28,742 nucleotides of DNA from a virus. The stretch spans positions 1-28,742 of the IMG/VR virus record IMGVR_UViG_3300022221_000021; one strand, given 5' to 3'. This document shows, piece by piece, positions 1 to 6,975 of this stretch (position 1 is the first letter of the stretch; every line of letters begins with the position of its first letter). The position numbers and the translations under genes are program-made. Under the pieces are notes generated by a model, which saw nothing but the letters and a program-made list of their open reading frames with translations, was not told the origin of the DNA and searched no databases.

Positions 1-2
1 GC

Positions 3-296
3 CGCGCCGAGAAGCGACACCGCAGGAGCGACTACCGAGGCCCTCAGGCGCCACCGAGCGAGCGCATCGGGCTGATCGGCCAGAAGCCCCTGTGGTTGAT
101 GCAGGCGGTTGTGCGGGACTACTCGGAGCCCGGCGACCTCGTGATCGACCCGTTCGCCGGCGCGGGCACGACGCTGCTCGCGGCCGTCATCGAGGGCCGC
201 AGGGCCGTCGGCGCCGAGCTCGACCGGGGGACGTTCGATCAGGCTGTCGCGCGCCTTCGGGCGCTCGAACCCGTCATCGAGGAGGCGCGTGCATGA
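3..296 (+). CDS. DNA methyltransferase, C-terminal part (5' end outside window)
   Basis: The reading frame is open from the left edge, so only about 97 C-terminal residues are present. They include KPLWLM followed by VIDPFAGAGTTLLAA, the S-adenosylmethionine-binding motif I (DPFxGxGTT), then an ExD-type acidic segment (GAELD). Having motif I near the C-terminus fits the beta-class arrangement of N6-adenine or N4-cytosine methyltransferases, in which the catalytic (D/S)PPY motif lies N-terminal; that motif would be left of this window. The likely role is methylation of phage DNA, for protection from host restriction or for regulation. It overlaps the next gene by 4 bases (ATGA). The methylated base and target cannot be told from this fragment. 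The class is well supported; the subclass is inference. Confidence 0.85.
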   Translation, partial: RAEKRHRRSDYRGPQAPPSERIGLIGQKPLWLMQAVVRDYSEPGDLVIDPFAGAGTTLLAAVIEGRRAVGAELDRGTFDQAVARLRALEPVIEEARA

Positions 297-1321
297 CCTG
301 GGTCCGACACGACGACGGAGCGCCAACGCATCCGAAGCACCTGCGCCTGTCCGATGCCGCATTCCGGCTCTGGTACAACGGCCTCGCACACGCGAACCTC
401 CACGCCACAGACGGCCTCATTGCGCGCGAGATCGTTCATACGCTCGACTACCGCCACGCGTGGACGAAGCGTCAGTTGGCGGCGCTCGTGCAGGAGATCA
501 AAGACGCGAAGCTGTGGAAGGAGGTGTCCGCCGGATACGAGATTCACGACTACGAAGACTACCAGGAGGAGGCCACCACGCCTGTCCGCGCCGCGAGACG
601 GGAGGCCGCTAGAGAGCGAAAGCGTCGGCAGCGGGAGCGCGAAAGGGCGCGAAAGACCGGCGATTCGGACGGCAGTCACGCTGTGACAGGGCGTGACACG
701 TCACGCGTGACGGACCGTGACTGTCACGCTGATGGTCACGCGGGAGTCACGCGCGGGAGAAGTGCGTCCGTCACGCAGCCGAAGGCCGACGCTCGCGCGG
801 AGGTGTCACAGCCCCCCGACCCGTCCCGACCCGTCCCGACCCGTCCCGAGTCCTCACTACGTTCGGACGGACGCGCGCGCGAGGCGCCCTCCGATGAGCC
901 CGACCACGGCATGACCGACGAGGAGCTCGTCCACGCCGCTCAAGCGCCGAGCCTCCGCTCCCATGTCCTGCGGCTCCTCCGGGAGGGTTACGAGCGCAAA
1001 CGCGCCCTGCAGTGGCCAGGCATCTCCGACGCCGAGCAGCACGTCCAGAAGCTCGTTCGCTGGCTCGAGGCGAGCGCCGCCAAGAGCAAGCTCGACGCTC
1101 ATCGCCTCGCCGAGCGGGTGATCGCCGCCTGGTACGACGACGAGTGGGCGAGCGAACGAGACTGGCCGCTCGGCAGCTTGGCCAAGCGCCCAGGGCGCTA
1201 CCTGCAGACACCCAAGCCTCGAGGTCCCGCCAAGGGGCCCGTGCCGCCTGCGCACGAGAGCCACTTCGTCGAGGGCGACCCGTTCGAGGACTACGACTTC
1301 GGAGGACAGCACCATGCCTGA
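293..1321 (+). CDS. Phage replication initiator-like protein (winged-helix N-terminus, lambda O-like organisation)
   Basis: This encodes 342 residues. The start is the ATG that overlaps the methyltransferase stop; earlier in-frame starts would run far into that gene. The N-terminus (MTWVRHDDG.PTHPKH.RLS, then LWYNGLAHAN) resembles the winged-helix N-terminus of many phage replication proteins. Residues about 98-120 are highly basic (AARREAARERKRRQRERERA). Residues 128-190 form a low-complexity linker encoded by GTCAC/GTGAC repeats and a 10-bp tandem repeat. The C-terminal part (about 205-340) is helical and includes ERDWPLGSLAKRPGRYL. It is followed, with an 8-base overlap, by a DnaC-like ATPase, the order seen in initiator/loader pairs such as lambda O/P. 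Its likely job is to bind the origin inside its own gene and recruit the loader with DnaB. The family was judged by eye; the origin role is inference. Confidence 0.65.
   Translation: MTWVRHDDGAPTHPKHLRLSDAAFRLWYNGLAHANLHATDGLIAREIVHTLDYRHAWTKRQLAALVQEIKDAKLWKEVSAGYEIHDYEDYQEEATTPVRAARREAARERKRRQRERERARKTGDSDGSHAVTGRDTSRVTDRDCHADGHAGVTRGRSASVTQPKADARAEVSQPPDPSRPVPTRPESSLRSDGRAREAPSDEPDHGMTDEELVHAAQAPSLRSHVLRLLREGYERKRALQWPGISDAEQHVQKLVRWLEASAAKSKLDAHRLAERVIAAWYDDEWASERDWPLGSLAKRPGRYLQTPKPRGPAKGPVPPAHESHFVEGDPFEDYDFGGQHHA
675..809 (+). repeat. Iteron cluster, GTCAC/GTGAC (candidate replication origin)
   Basis: Eleven copies of GTCAC or its complement GTGAC begin at 675, 683, 693, 700, 707, 717, 723, 735, 746, 770 and 805. 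Several pair into palindromes: GTCACGCGTGAC at 700-711, CGTGACTGTCACG at 716-728 and GCGTGAC-AC-GTCACGC at 691-706. The copies fall in all three codon phases of the host gene (encoding SH, VT, RD, TS, CH, GH and VS), so protein sequence alone does not explain them. Iterons within an initiator gene are the known arrangement of lambdoid origins. The repeats are seen directly; origin function is inference. Confidence 0.7.
816..850 (+). repeat. 10-bp tandem direct repeat (CCGTCCCGAC)n
   Basis: Three head-to-tail copies of CCGTCCCGAC occupy 821-850 (the last ends in G), preceded by a partial copy at 816-820. The unit is not a multiple of three, so the repeat encodes a shifting Pro/Arg/Ser-rich linker (DPSRPVPTRPES). 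It lies directly after the GTCAC cluster and may belong to the same origin. It could also be slippage-generated linker sequence. Confidence 0.85.
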
Positions 1322-2024
1322 CGATCGAGAGCCAACGCGCGTCGACTACCTGCGCCTCATCCCGTCGCCCGCCGAGCTCGACGCCATCGACGAGCGGCAA
1401 CGACGCGAGGCAACCCTCGAGCGGCAAGCCGAGGAGCGCTACCACCGGAACCGCCGACTCATCGAGTCGAACGCCTGCGTCACGGAAGAGGACCACAGGC
1501 GCATCGTTCGCGCGACCCTGAGCCCGACTCAGCCGCTTTCGCAGGTACGCCCATGGTCGACGACCGGCCAGGCCTTCCTCGTGCTCCTGGGCCCCACGGG
1601 CCGCGGCAAGACGGTCTCCGCCGGGTGGTGGCACGCCAACCACGGCGGCATCGCGGTCACGGCTCGCGAGCTATGCATCGCTCATGCGCAGGAGCACGCA
1701 GAGGCTCGCAAGCTCCGCGCACTCGTGGCTTCCGAGCGGCTGGTCACCATCGACGAGCTCGGCCACGAGCGTGACGCAGACGAGGCCGAGTCCGGCATCT
1801 TCGAAACGGTCAACATGCGGCTCAAGCGGGGGTTCAAGACGCTCCTCCTCGGCAACATCGCTCGCGTGCCGAAGAAGGCCACGGCGGACGCTCCAGCAAC
1901 GGCGCCGAGGACTGACTTCGCCACGCGCTACGGCGAGCGCACGTGGAAGCGCATTCGCGCGCAGGGGCATATCTACGTCGTCACGGGGCCGTGTCTGCGG
2001 GAAGCGATCGAGGAGCGTCGGTAG
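1314..2024 (+). CDS. DnaC/DnaI-like helicase loader ATPase
   Basis: This is a 236-residue AAA+ type ATPase. Walker A is GPTGRGKT at residues 93-100, and Walker B is LVTIDELG with D147 and E148. A later segment, KTLLLGNIAR near residue 180, resembles sensor I (DnaC proteins usually have a TSN-type motif here), and basic residues follow (RYGERTWKRIRAQG), as expected for the sensor/Arg-finger part. The N-terminal 80 residues are charged and lack an obvious zinc motif. Loaders of this class deliver the replicative helicase DnaB to an origin. The start overlaps the initiator gene by 8 bases, so the two are probably co-translated. The family was recognised from motifs and context. The alternative is an IstB-like ATPase, but no transposase accompanies it. 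Confidence 0.8.
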   Translation: MPDDREPTRVDYLRLIPSPAELDAIDERQRREATLERQAEERYHRNRRLIESNACVTEEDHRRIVRATLSPTQPLSQVRPWSTTGQAFLVLLGPTGRGKTVSAGWWHANHGGIAVTARELCIAHAQEHAEARKLRALVASERLVTIDELGHERDADEAESGIFETVNMRLKRGFKTLLLGNIARVPKKATADAPATAPRTDFATRYGERTWKRIRAQGHIYVVTGPCLREAIEERR

Positions 2025-2132
2025 CGGCTCACCCCTAGCGGTACGTGGATGACATTCTCCGGAGCGCCATTTCCCGCCCAATCAGCCGCCCCAAGGTGGA
2101 CCACTCACCCCTACCGCAAATAGATGTCATCT
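2025..2132 (+). promoter_or_regulatory. Largest rightward intergenic gap; repeated CTCACCCCTA element
   Basis: The gap separates the replication and packaging genes. CTCACCCCTA occurs at 2028-2037 and again at 2104-2113. Each copy is followed by a related stretch (GGATGACATTCT at 2047-2058 and AGATGTCATCTAT at 2122-2134), suggesting an imperfect duplication of about 30 nt. The second copy sits exactly 30 nt before the ATG at 2133. No convincing -10/-35 pair or terminator is seen. It is a plausible place for a module promoter or operator, but that is inference. Confidence 0.45.
2103..2113 (+). promoter_or_regulatory. -30 element, copy A (ACTCACCCCTA)
   Basis: The element ACTCACCCCTA starts 30 nt upstream of the ATG at 2133. 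It is one of four related elements at the same distance from a start codon; the others are at 4527, 6946 and 18372. No Shine-Dalgarno-like purine tract lies between it and the ATG. Confidence 0.5.
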
Positions 2133-2134
2133 AT
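2120..2134. promoter_or_regulatory. Perfect palindrome ATAGATG-T-CATCTAT overlapping a start codon
   Basis: Seven-base arms flank a single central base, and the right arm runs into the ATG at 2133. A degenerate half-matching copy (GGATGACATTCT) lies upstream at 2047-2058. Two-fold symmetry at a gene start suggests a repressor or activator site. No regulator gene is visible in the window to pair with it. Confidence 0.4.
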
Positions 2135-2648
2135 GCATCTGGAGCGGGTAGCTGACCTTCGGACCCTCGGTCGATACGCGGCGGGGATGGCGATGCGGCC
2201 GGATATCGCCGCACGCATCGAGTCCTACATCGAGGAGAGCGGCCTGGATGCGCTGAAGCGGGCCCGCCAGCAGGCGATCGACGCCCGGGGCGGAGAGGTC
2301 AGCGTGAACGATGCGGATCTCGAGGAGCCGACGCCGAAGGTGCTTCCCCTCCCCCTCGGTGCCGAGGTTGGGCGATGGCGCATCGTGCGCCGAGCTGCAC
2401 CGGAACCCATGGCCGGCCGCCGCGGGAAGCTGCGCCGCGTGGTCGTCGAATGCGTCTGCGGGGTCGAGAGCATCACCTTCGAACGGTACCTCAAGCTCGG
2501 ACGCACGCTCGGCTGCCCCAGCAAGAGCTGCCGCATCACATGGGAGCGGTCGCAGGGGATGCTTGAGCACTTGGGCCTCGACACCGTGCGCTCCATTTGC
2601 CGACGCGCCCGCGAAACCGGCATCTCCATCGACAGGATGATGCGATGA
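2133..2648 (+). CDS. Zinc-ribbon phage protein of unknown function
   Basis: The product is 171 residues from the ATG at 2133. An ATG at 2124 would add three residues; 2133 is preferred because it keeps the shared 30-nt spacing to the upstream element. The N-terminal 70 residues are helical and charged. Residues about 80-133 match a recurring phage zinc-ribbon pattern: G.EVGRWRIV, a basic stretch, then VVECVCG (C107, C109), then LKLGRTLGCPSKSC (C128, C133). The last 35 residues form helices (LDTVRSICRRA). It lies just before the terminase genes and overlaps terS by 4 bases. It may be a DNA-binding or packaging-associated regulator. The cysteines are seen directly; metal binding and role are inference. 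Confidence 0.7.
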   Translation: MHLERVADLRTLGRYAAGMAMRPDIAARIESYIEESGLDALKRARQQAIDARGGEVSVNDADLEEPTPKVLPLPLGAEVGRWRIVRRAAPEPMAGRRGKLRRVVVECVCGVESITFERYLKLGRTLGCPSKSCRITWERSQGMLEHLGLDTVRSICRRARETGISIDRMMR

Positions 2649-3100
2649 AGGGCCTAACCCACAAACAGCGGGCATTCGTGGAGGCCTACACCGGCGCGGC
2701 CGAGGGCAACGCGACCGAGGCCGCGGCGATGGCGGGATACAAAGGGAACCGCAGGACCCTCGAGGCGGTGGGACGCGAGAACCTCGGAAAACCTCGCGTA
2801 GCGTCAGCTATCGAGGAGATCAACGAGAGGCTCAGCAGCGCCCGGATCGCGACCGCCGAGGAGCGGCAGGCTTTCTACACGGCGATCCTCCGCGGCGAAG
2901 GGCTGGAACCGCACGTGACCCCGAAGGGTGACGTGGTCGATGCCGGGCCGACGTTCAAGGACCGACTAAAGGCTGGCGAGCTCCTCGGCAAGATGCAGGG
3001 CGACTTCATCGAGAAGGTAGACGTGCAGGTCACCGGAGCCGATGTGCGGTTCGTCTACCCCGACAACGGCCGGGTGCCTCCGCCACCGCCGAAGACATGA
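2645..3100 (+). CDS. terS: Terminase small subunit (TerS)
   Basis: This 151-residue protein begins MKGLTHKQRAFVEAY and continues NATEAAAMAGYKGN, RENLGKPRVASAIEE. That is the helix-turn-helix signature of the Terminase_2 type small subunits (LTxKQxxFVxxY, NATxAAxxAGY, NLxKPxVxxxI). The C-terminus ends in a proline run (RVPPPPPKT), a plausible flexible tail contacting the large subunit. The small subunit recognises the packaging site and regulates the large subunit. It overlaps terL by 4 bases (ATGA). The start at 2645 overlaps the zinc-ribbon stop and avoids a long N-terminal extension. This is not the Mu-type packaging arrangement, although the head genes downstream are Mu-like. Confidence 0.85.
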   Translation: MKGLTHKQRAFVEAYTGAAEGNATEAAAMAGYKGNRRTLEAVGRENLGKPRVASAIEEINERLSSARIATAEERQAFYTAILRGEGLEPHVTPKGDVVDAGPTFKDRLKAGELLGKMQGDFIEKVDVQVTGADVRFVYPDNGRVPPPPPKT

Positions 3101-4524
3101 ACGCGCCCCGCGAGGTCCGGGAGATCGGCCCGCAGCCTGGGCCCCAGACTGCTTTCCTCGCGAGCGAGGCGGACATCGCGTTCTACGGGGGAGCTGCCGG
3201 TGGCGGCAAGACCTGGGCGCTCGTATTCGACGCCGGGCGGGGCGCTCACCTGAATGGCTACGCCGCCGTCATCTTCAGGCGTACCAGCCCGCAGCTCACC
3301 GGCGGCGGATCGATCTGGGAGGAGGCGCAGGGGCTCTATCCCCTGCTCGGTGGGAGAGCCCGGGAACACCCGACGCTCGATTGGCATTTCCATTCGGGGG
3401 CGATGATCGAGTGCAGGCACCTGCAGCACGAAAAGAACAAGCTGGACCATCAGGGGAAGCAATACGGCTTCATCGGGTTCGATGAGGCTACCCACTTCAC
3501 CGAGTCGCAGTTCTGGTACCTCGTCAGCCGCAGCCGTTCGACGAGCGGCGTGCTCCCGTACATCCGCGCGACCTGCAACCCGGACCCGGACTCATTCGTT
3601 CGAGGCCTCATCGACTGGTGGATCGGCCAGGACGGCCTACCGATCCCGGACCGCTCCGGGGTGTTGCGATGGTTCGTCCGCGACGGCGACGACCTCCACT
3701 GGTTTCCGAGCAAGGACGAGGCCCTCGAGGAACACCCCGACGGCGACCCGATGTCGATCACCTTCATCGCCGCCAAGCTCGAAGACAACCCGGCGCTGCT
3801 CGAGAAGGATCCGACGTACCGGGCCAAGCTGCGGGCGCTCAACCGAATCGATCGTCAGCGCCTCGAGCTGGGCAACTGGGACGTCCGCGCGAGCGCCGGC
3901 GAGCTCTTCCAGCGGCACTGGTTCAAGCTGGTCGATGCGGTCGCCGATGTGCCGGGGCGCGTCGTGCGGACGGTCCGGTGTTGGGACAAGGCGGCGACCG
4001 AGCCCCATGCGGCGAACCCCGATCCGGACTGGACCGTCGGCGCCAAGCTCAGCGTGACGAGCCACGGCTTCTACGTGCTCGAGCACGTGGAGCGGCTCAG
4101 GAAACGGCCCGCCGGCGTCGACGATGCGATGCGCGCGATCGCCGAGCAGGACGGGCGAGGCGTCGAGGTCGGTATCTGGCAGGACCCCGGGCAGGCGGGC
4201 GTGGTCGACGTGGAGCACACGAAGGGCGTACTCCGCGGCTGGGCCGTGACCGAGCTTGTGGCGTCGCGAGACAAGACCGTCTGGGCCAAGGTCTGGAGCC
4301 CTCTCGCTGAACAAGGCCTCATCTACGTCGTGCGTGGCCGGTGGAACAACGTCGTGTTCGCCACGCTCGAGAACTTCCCTCCGGAGGACGGTGGCCACGA
4401 CGACGACGTCGACGCGATCTCCCTGGCCTTCCAGATGCTCTACGCGGGACTGGCCACGAAGGGCGCTCGTCGGCCCAACAAGGAGGGTCGCCCACGGGTG
4501 ACTCGAGGTGGGGCGCTCCTTTGA
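3097..4524 (+). CDS. terL: Terminase large subunit (TerL)
   Basis: The 475-residue DNA-packaging motor has an N-terminal ATPase and a C-terminal RNase H-like nuclease. Walker A is GAAGGGKT at residues 32-39. Walker B is IGFDEA with D129 and E130. A coupling-type segment ATCNPDPDSF lies near residue 155. The nuclease half starts around residue 290 with RCWDKA (D297), has a central IWQDPGQAG and ends with HDDDVDA (D435-D439), which supply the expected metal-binding acidic residues. The length is normal for the family. It acts at the portal, cutting concatemers and pumping DNA into the prohead. The gene is followed by a 32-base gap containing a -30 element and then the portal gene. Confidence 0.95.
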   Translation: MNAPREVREIGPQPGPQTAFLASEADIAFYGGAAGGGKTWALVFDAGRGAHLNGYAAVIFRRTSPQLTGGGSIWEEAQGLYPLLGGRAREHPTLDWHFHSGAMIECRHLQHEKNKLDHQGKQYGFIGFDEATHFTESQFWYLVSRSRSTSGVLPYIRATCNPDPDSFVRGLIDWWIGQDGLPIPDRSGVLRWFVRDGDDLHWFPSKDEALEEHPDGDPMSITFIAAKLEDNPALLEKDPTYRAKLRALNRIDRQRLELGNWDVRASAGELFQRHWFKLVDAVADVPGRVVRTVRCWDKAATEPHAANPDPDWTVGAKLSVTSHGFYVLEHVERLRKRPAGVDDAMRAIAEQDGRGVEVGIWQDPGQAGVVDVEHTKGVLRGWAVTELVASRDKTVWAKVWSPLAEQGLIYVVRGRWNNVVFATLENFPPEDGGHDDDVDAISLAFQMLYAGLATKGARRPNKEGRPRVTRGGALL

Positions 4525-4534
4525 GCACGCACCC
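4510..4534 (+). other. Bulged inverted repeat at the terL stop
   Basis: GGGGCGCTC (4510-4518) can pair with GAGC, GC and CCC in 4523-4534 around a CTTT loop, giving nine base pairs with two bulges. The 3' arm contains the ACGCACCCC element of the portal gene. There is no following T-run, so a terminator is unlikely. It could modulate access to the element or translation of the portal gene. Confidence 0.3.
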
Positions 4535-4537
4535 CAG
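4527..4537 (+). promoter_or_regulatory. -30 element, copy B (ACGCACCCCAG)
   Basis: ACGCACCCCAG begins 30 nt upstream of the portal gene ATG at 4557, inside the terL-portal gap. It shares ACGCACCCC with the copies before 6976 and 18402. The only purine tract before the ATG is a weak AGTAGG. Confidence 0.5.
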
Positions 4538-4556
4538 ACGAAAGTAGGTATCGACC

Positions 4557-6194
4557 ATGCCCAAGCCTGTGACGAGCAAGGACCTAGGCCGCGAGATCGC
4601 CGGCCCGACGATCACGGGGGTGCGATCCCCGTACCGCTCGAGCCAGGCCGCGGGCATCACTCCGGAGCGCCTCGGCGCCATCGTACGAGCAGCCGACGAC
4701 GGTGATGTCGAGGCCTATGTCACCCTGGCCGAGGAGATGGAGGAGAGGGACGGGCACTACGCCTCGGTGATCGAGTCCAGGAAGCTCGAGGTGTCCGGAG
4801 CGCCGTGGGATGTCGAGAGCGACGACGAGGGCCGTGCGAAGGAGGAGCATGTCCGCGCCGTTCGGGACGACATCCTGAAGGGTGACGGATTCGAGGGGCT
4901 GGTGAAGGACCTCCTCGACGCCACCGCGAAGGGGTACTCGATCTGCGAGATCATCTGGGACACGAAGGCGAAGCGCTGGCGACCAGACGAATACAAGTGG
5001 CGGACGCAGCGCTGGTTCATGTGGGACATCGAGACGCTCTCCGAGCTCCGCATCATCACCGAGAAGACGCCGCACGGGGAGTCGCTCCTGCCCCACAAAT
5101 ACGTGGTGCACACGAGCCACATTCGCAGCGGACCGTCGTTTCGTGCGGGACTCGGCCGCATCGCCTCGATCGCATTCATGGCCAAGAGCTTCACCGTCAA
5201 GGACTGGCTCGCCTTCGTCGAGGTGTACGGCATGCCGATTCGGATCGGAAAGTACCCGGAAGGCGCTCTCGACGACGATATCGACGCGCTCGAAAAGGCG
5301 GTCCACGACATCGGCACCGACGCAGGAGGCGTTATCCCGGCCAATATGGCGATCGAGCTCCTGCAGCCAGTCACGGGCAGCGGAAACGCCGCCGACCTTT
5401 TCCGCAACAAGGCCGACTGGTGGGACAAGCAGGTCAGCAAGGCAGTCCTGGGCCAAACGATGACCACTGACGAAGGCGCCAGCCTCTCCCAAAGCCAGAC
5501 GCACGCCGACACCCTCCGGAAGCGCGTGCAGGCGGACGCCCGGGCGGTAGCGCGCACGATCAACCGCTACGTGGTCCGGCCCTACATCGACCTGAACTTC
5601 GGTCCGCAGGAGTACTACCCGCGCCTCCGGGCGCAGATCGACGATCCCGAGGACCAGGAGGCGAAGAGTCGCACCGTCAAGGTGCTGGTCGACGCCGGGA
5701 TGCGGATCCCAGCCGCCTGGGCACGGAATGAGTTCGGTATCCCAGACCCCGAGGAGGACGAGGAGATCCTCGGTGGGTCGCCGCTCGACGAGAGCACCAC
5801 GCGCACCCCCGAGGAGGCGGAAGCCGCCCGCAAGGCCTTCGAGGATCGCATGAGCGGCAAGGACGGCGACGAAGGGGAGGAAGATGGAGACGAAGACGGC
5901 GATGAGACCGATGAGGACAATGGCGACAGCCCTGACCTCAACGCGAGCCGGGGAAACAAGAGCGTCATCGATCAGATCGTCGACGAGGCACTGGCCGACT
6001 GGGAGCCGGTCGCGAGCGACGTGGCCGCCGTGCTTGAGCTCGCGGCGAGGGCCACGAGCTTCGAGTCCTTGAAGGCCGAGCTCCGGCGGTTCGCCGACGG
6101 GAGCGAGGACCTCAACGAGAGCGATTTCGTTCGCCGCCTGGCCGTGGCCACCTTCAAGTCTCGAGGACTCGGCGACGCCACCGACGACCCATGA
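4557..6194 (+). CDS. Portal protein, Mu gp29 family (DUF935)
   Basis: The 545-residue portal starts MPKPVTSKDLGREIAGPTITG, the usual opening of Mu gp29-like proteins. Residues about 45-110 (TLAEEMEERDGHYASVIESRK, then SGAPWDVE) carry the DUF935 core. The middle has GKYPEGA and WWDKQVSKAVLGQT, then SLSQSQTHADTLRKRVQADA, typical of the wing/stem region. Residues about 425-455 are extremely acidic (DGDEGEEDGDEDGDE), a linker before a helical C-terminal domain (SVIDQIVDEAL, then FVRRLAVATF) found in the family. Twelve copies would form the unique-vertex DNA channel and dock TerL and the tail connector. It overlaps the next gene by 4 bases. Confidence 0.95.
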   Translation: MPKPVTSKDLGREIAGPTITGVRSPYRSSQAAGITPERLGAIVRAADDGDVEAYVTLAEEMEERDGHYASVIESRKLEVSGAPWDVESDDEGRAKEEHVRAVRDDILKGDGFEGLVKDLLDATAKGYSICEIIWDTKAKRWRPDEYKWRTQRWFMWDIETLSELRIITEKTPHGESLLPHKYVVHTSHIRSGPSFRAGLGRIASIAFMAKSFTVKDWLAFVEVYGMPIRIGKYPEGALDDDIDALEKAVHDIGTDAGGVIPANMAIELLQPVTGSGNAADLFRNKADWWDKQVSKAVLGQTMTTDEGASLSQSQTHADTLRKRVQADARAVARTINRYVVRPYIDLNFGPQEYYPRLRAQIDDPEDQEAKSRTVKVLVDAGMRIPAAWARNEFGIPDPEEDEEILGGSPLDESTTRTPEEAEAARKAFEDRMSGKDGDEGEEDGDEDGDETDEDNGDSPDLNASRGNKSVIDQIVDEALADWEPVASDVAAVLELAARATSFESLKAELRRFADGSEDLNESDFVRRLAVATFKSRGLGDATDDP

Positions 6195-6931
6195 CCGATC
6201 CCCGTGCGGCCCCCATCGAGGCGATCCGGTTCTTCCTCGCGAAGGGCATCCAGCCGGGGTTTGCCTACGACGACATCTTCGGCGAGGAGCACCTCCGCGC
6301 GTTCACCGCGGCAAAGTTCATGCGGGAGGACGTGCTCGAGCTCGTCCAGGAGTCGCTTGACGGCGCTCTCGAAGAAGGCCTCGACTATCGATCCTGGGTG
6401 GCCTTGCTCGAGCCTCGCCTCCAGGCCGCTGGGTTCTGGGGCGCGCAGCAGGTGACGGACCCGTTCTCGGGAGCTGTCGCGGATATCGACGTGCCCTCGC
6501 GCTTGCGTCTGATCTACGAGACCAACACGCGGACCGCGATGGCTGCCGGCCAATACGAGCGGGTGCAGAGGACGAAACGCAGCCATCCATACCTGCTCTA
6601 TCAGCTCGGCCCGAGCCGTGTCCACCGGCCGGAGCACGTGCGATGGGCGGGGCTCCTACTGCCCGTCGATGATCCCTTCTGGGCCACGCACTACCCGCCC
6701 AACGGCTACGGTTGCAAGTGCCACGTGCGCCAGGTGAGCCGGTATGAGTACGACGAACTCGTAGCTGCCGCGGAGAGCGGCGGGCCGCAGTCCGCGCGCA
6801 TCAAGACGGCAAGACCGCGAATCCGGCGTCGCAAATGGCGCAGCAAGCGCACCGGGGAGGAGTACCTGGTGCCCGTGGGGATCGACCCCGGATTCGACCA
6901 CCCTCCGAACCGCTCGCTGACGCGTCGGTAG
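6191..6931 (+). CDS. Head morphogenesis protein, Mu gp30 (F)/SPP1 gp7-like
   Basis: The 246-residue protein opens with IEAIRFFLAKGIQPGFAYDD, a segment shared by Mu F-like proteins. It contains RLRLIYETNTRTAMAAGQYE and ends its core with THYPPNGYGCKCHVRQVS (C175, C177), the diagnostic PPNGxGCxCxV motif of the SPP1 gp7/Mu F morphogenesis domain. A short basic tail follows (RIRRRKWRSKR). At 246 residues it is shorter than Mu gp30, so the C-terminal extension appears absent. Proteins of this family are minor head components bound to the portal. The stop at 6929-6931 is followed by a 44-nt gap with a -30 element. Confidence 0.9.
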   Translation: MTDPRAAPIEAIRFFLAKGIQPGFAYDDIFGEEHLRAFTAAKFMREDVLELVQESLDGALEEGLDYRSWVALLEPRLQAAGFWGAQQVTDPFSGAVADIDVPSRLRLIYETNTRTAMAAGQYERVQRTKRSHPYLLYQLGPSRVHRPEHVRWAGLLLPVDDPFWATHYPPNGYGCKCHVRQVSRYEYDELVAAAESGGPQSARIKTARPRIRRRKWRSKRTGEEYLVPVGIDPGFDHPPNRSLTRR

Positions 6932-6939
6932 CCCCGCAA

Positions 6940-6958
6940 TCGACGACGCACCCCCAGC
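6940..6958 (+). promoter_or_regulatory. -30 element, copy C (19-bp repeat identical to 18366-18384)
   Basis: TCGACGACGCACCCCCAGC is repeated exactly at 18366-18384. In both places the repeat ends 17 nt before a GTG start codon (6976 and 18402). Its core, ACGCACCCCC, begins 30 nt before the GTG, as in copies A and B. The only purine tract downstream, AAGGG at 6959-6963, is too far from the GTG for a strong Shine-Dalgarno. Confidence 0.6.
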
Positions 6959-6975
6959 AAGGGCACCACCATTGC

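Noticed and set aside
92-292. Upstream in-frame extension of the initiator gene from ATG 92
   Set aside because: It lies wholly within the methyltransferase coding region in another frame and is low-complexity (Arg/Gly/Ala-rich). The ATGA overlap at 293 is a standard coupled start.
771-1643. 290-residue leftward reading frame opposite the initiator and loader genes
   Set aside because: Its codons mirror the GC-rich third positions of the forward genes and its translation is Arg/Ala/Gly-rich without motifs. It spans two well-supported forward genes.
1314-2024. IstB-type transposition helper instead of a helicase loader
   Set aside because: There is no IstA-like transposase next to it, and the preceding gene has initiator features with iterons.
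5798-5811. GCGCACCCCCGAG inside the portal gene as another -30 element
   Set aside because: It is fully inside coding sequence and no gene start lies 30 nt downstream.
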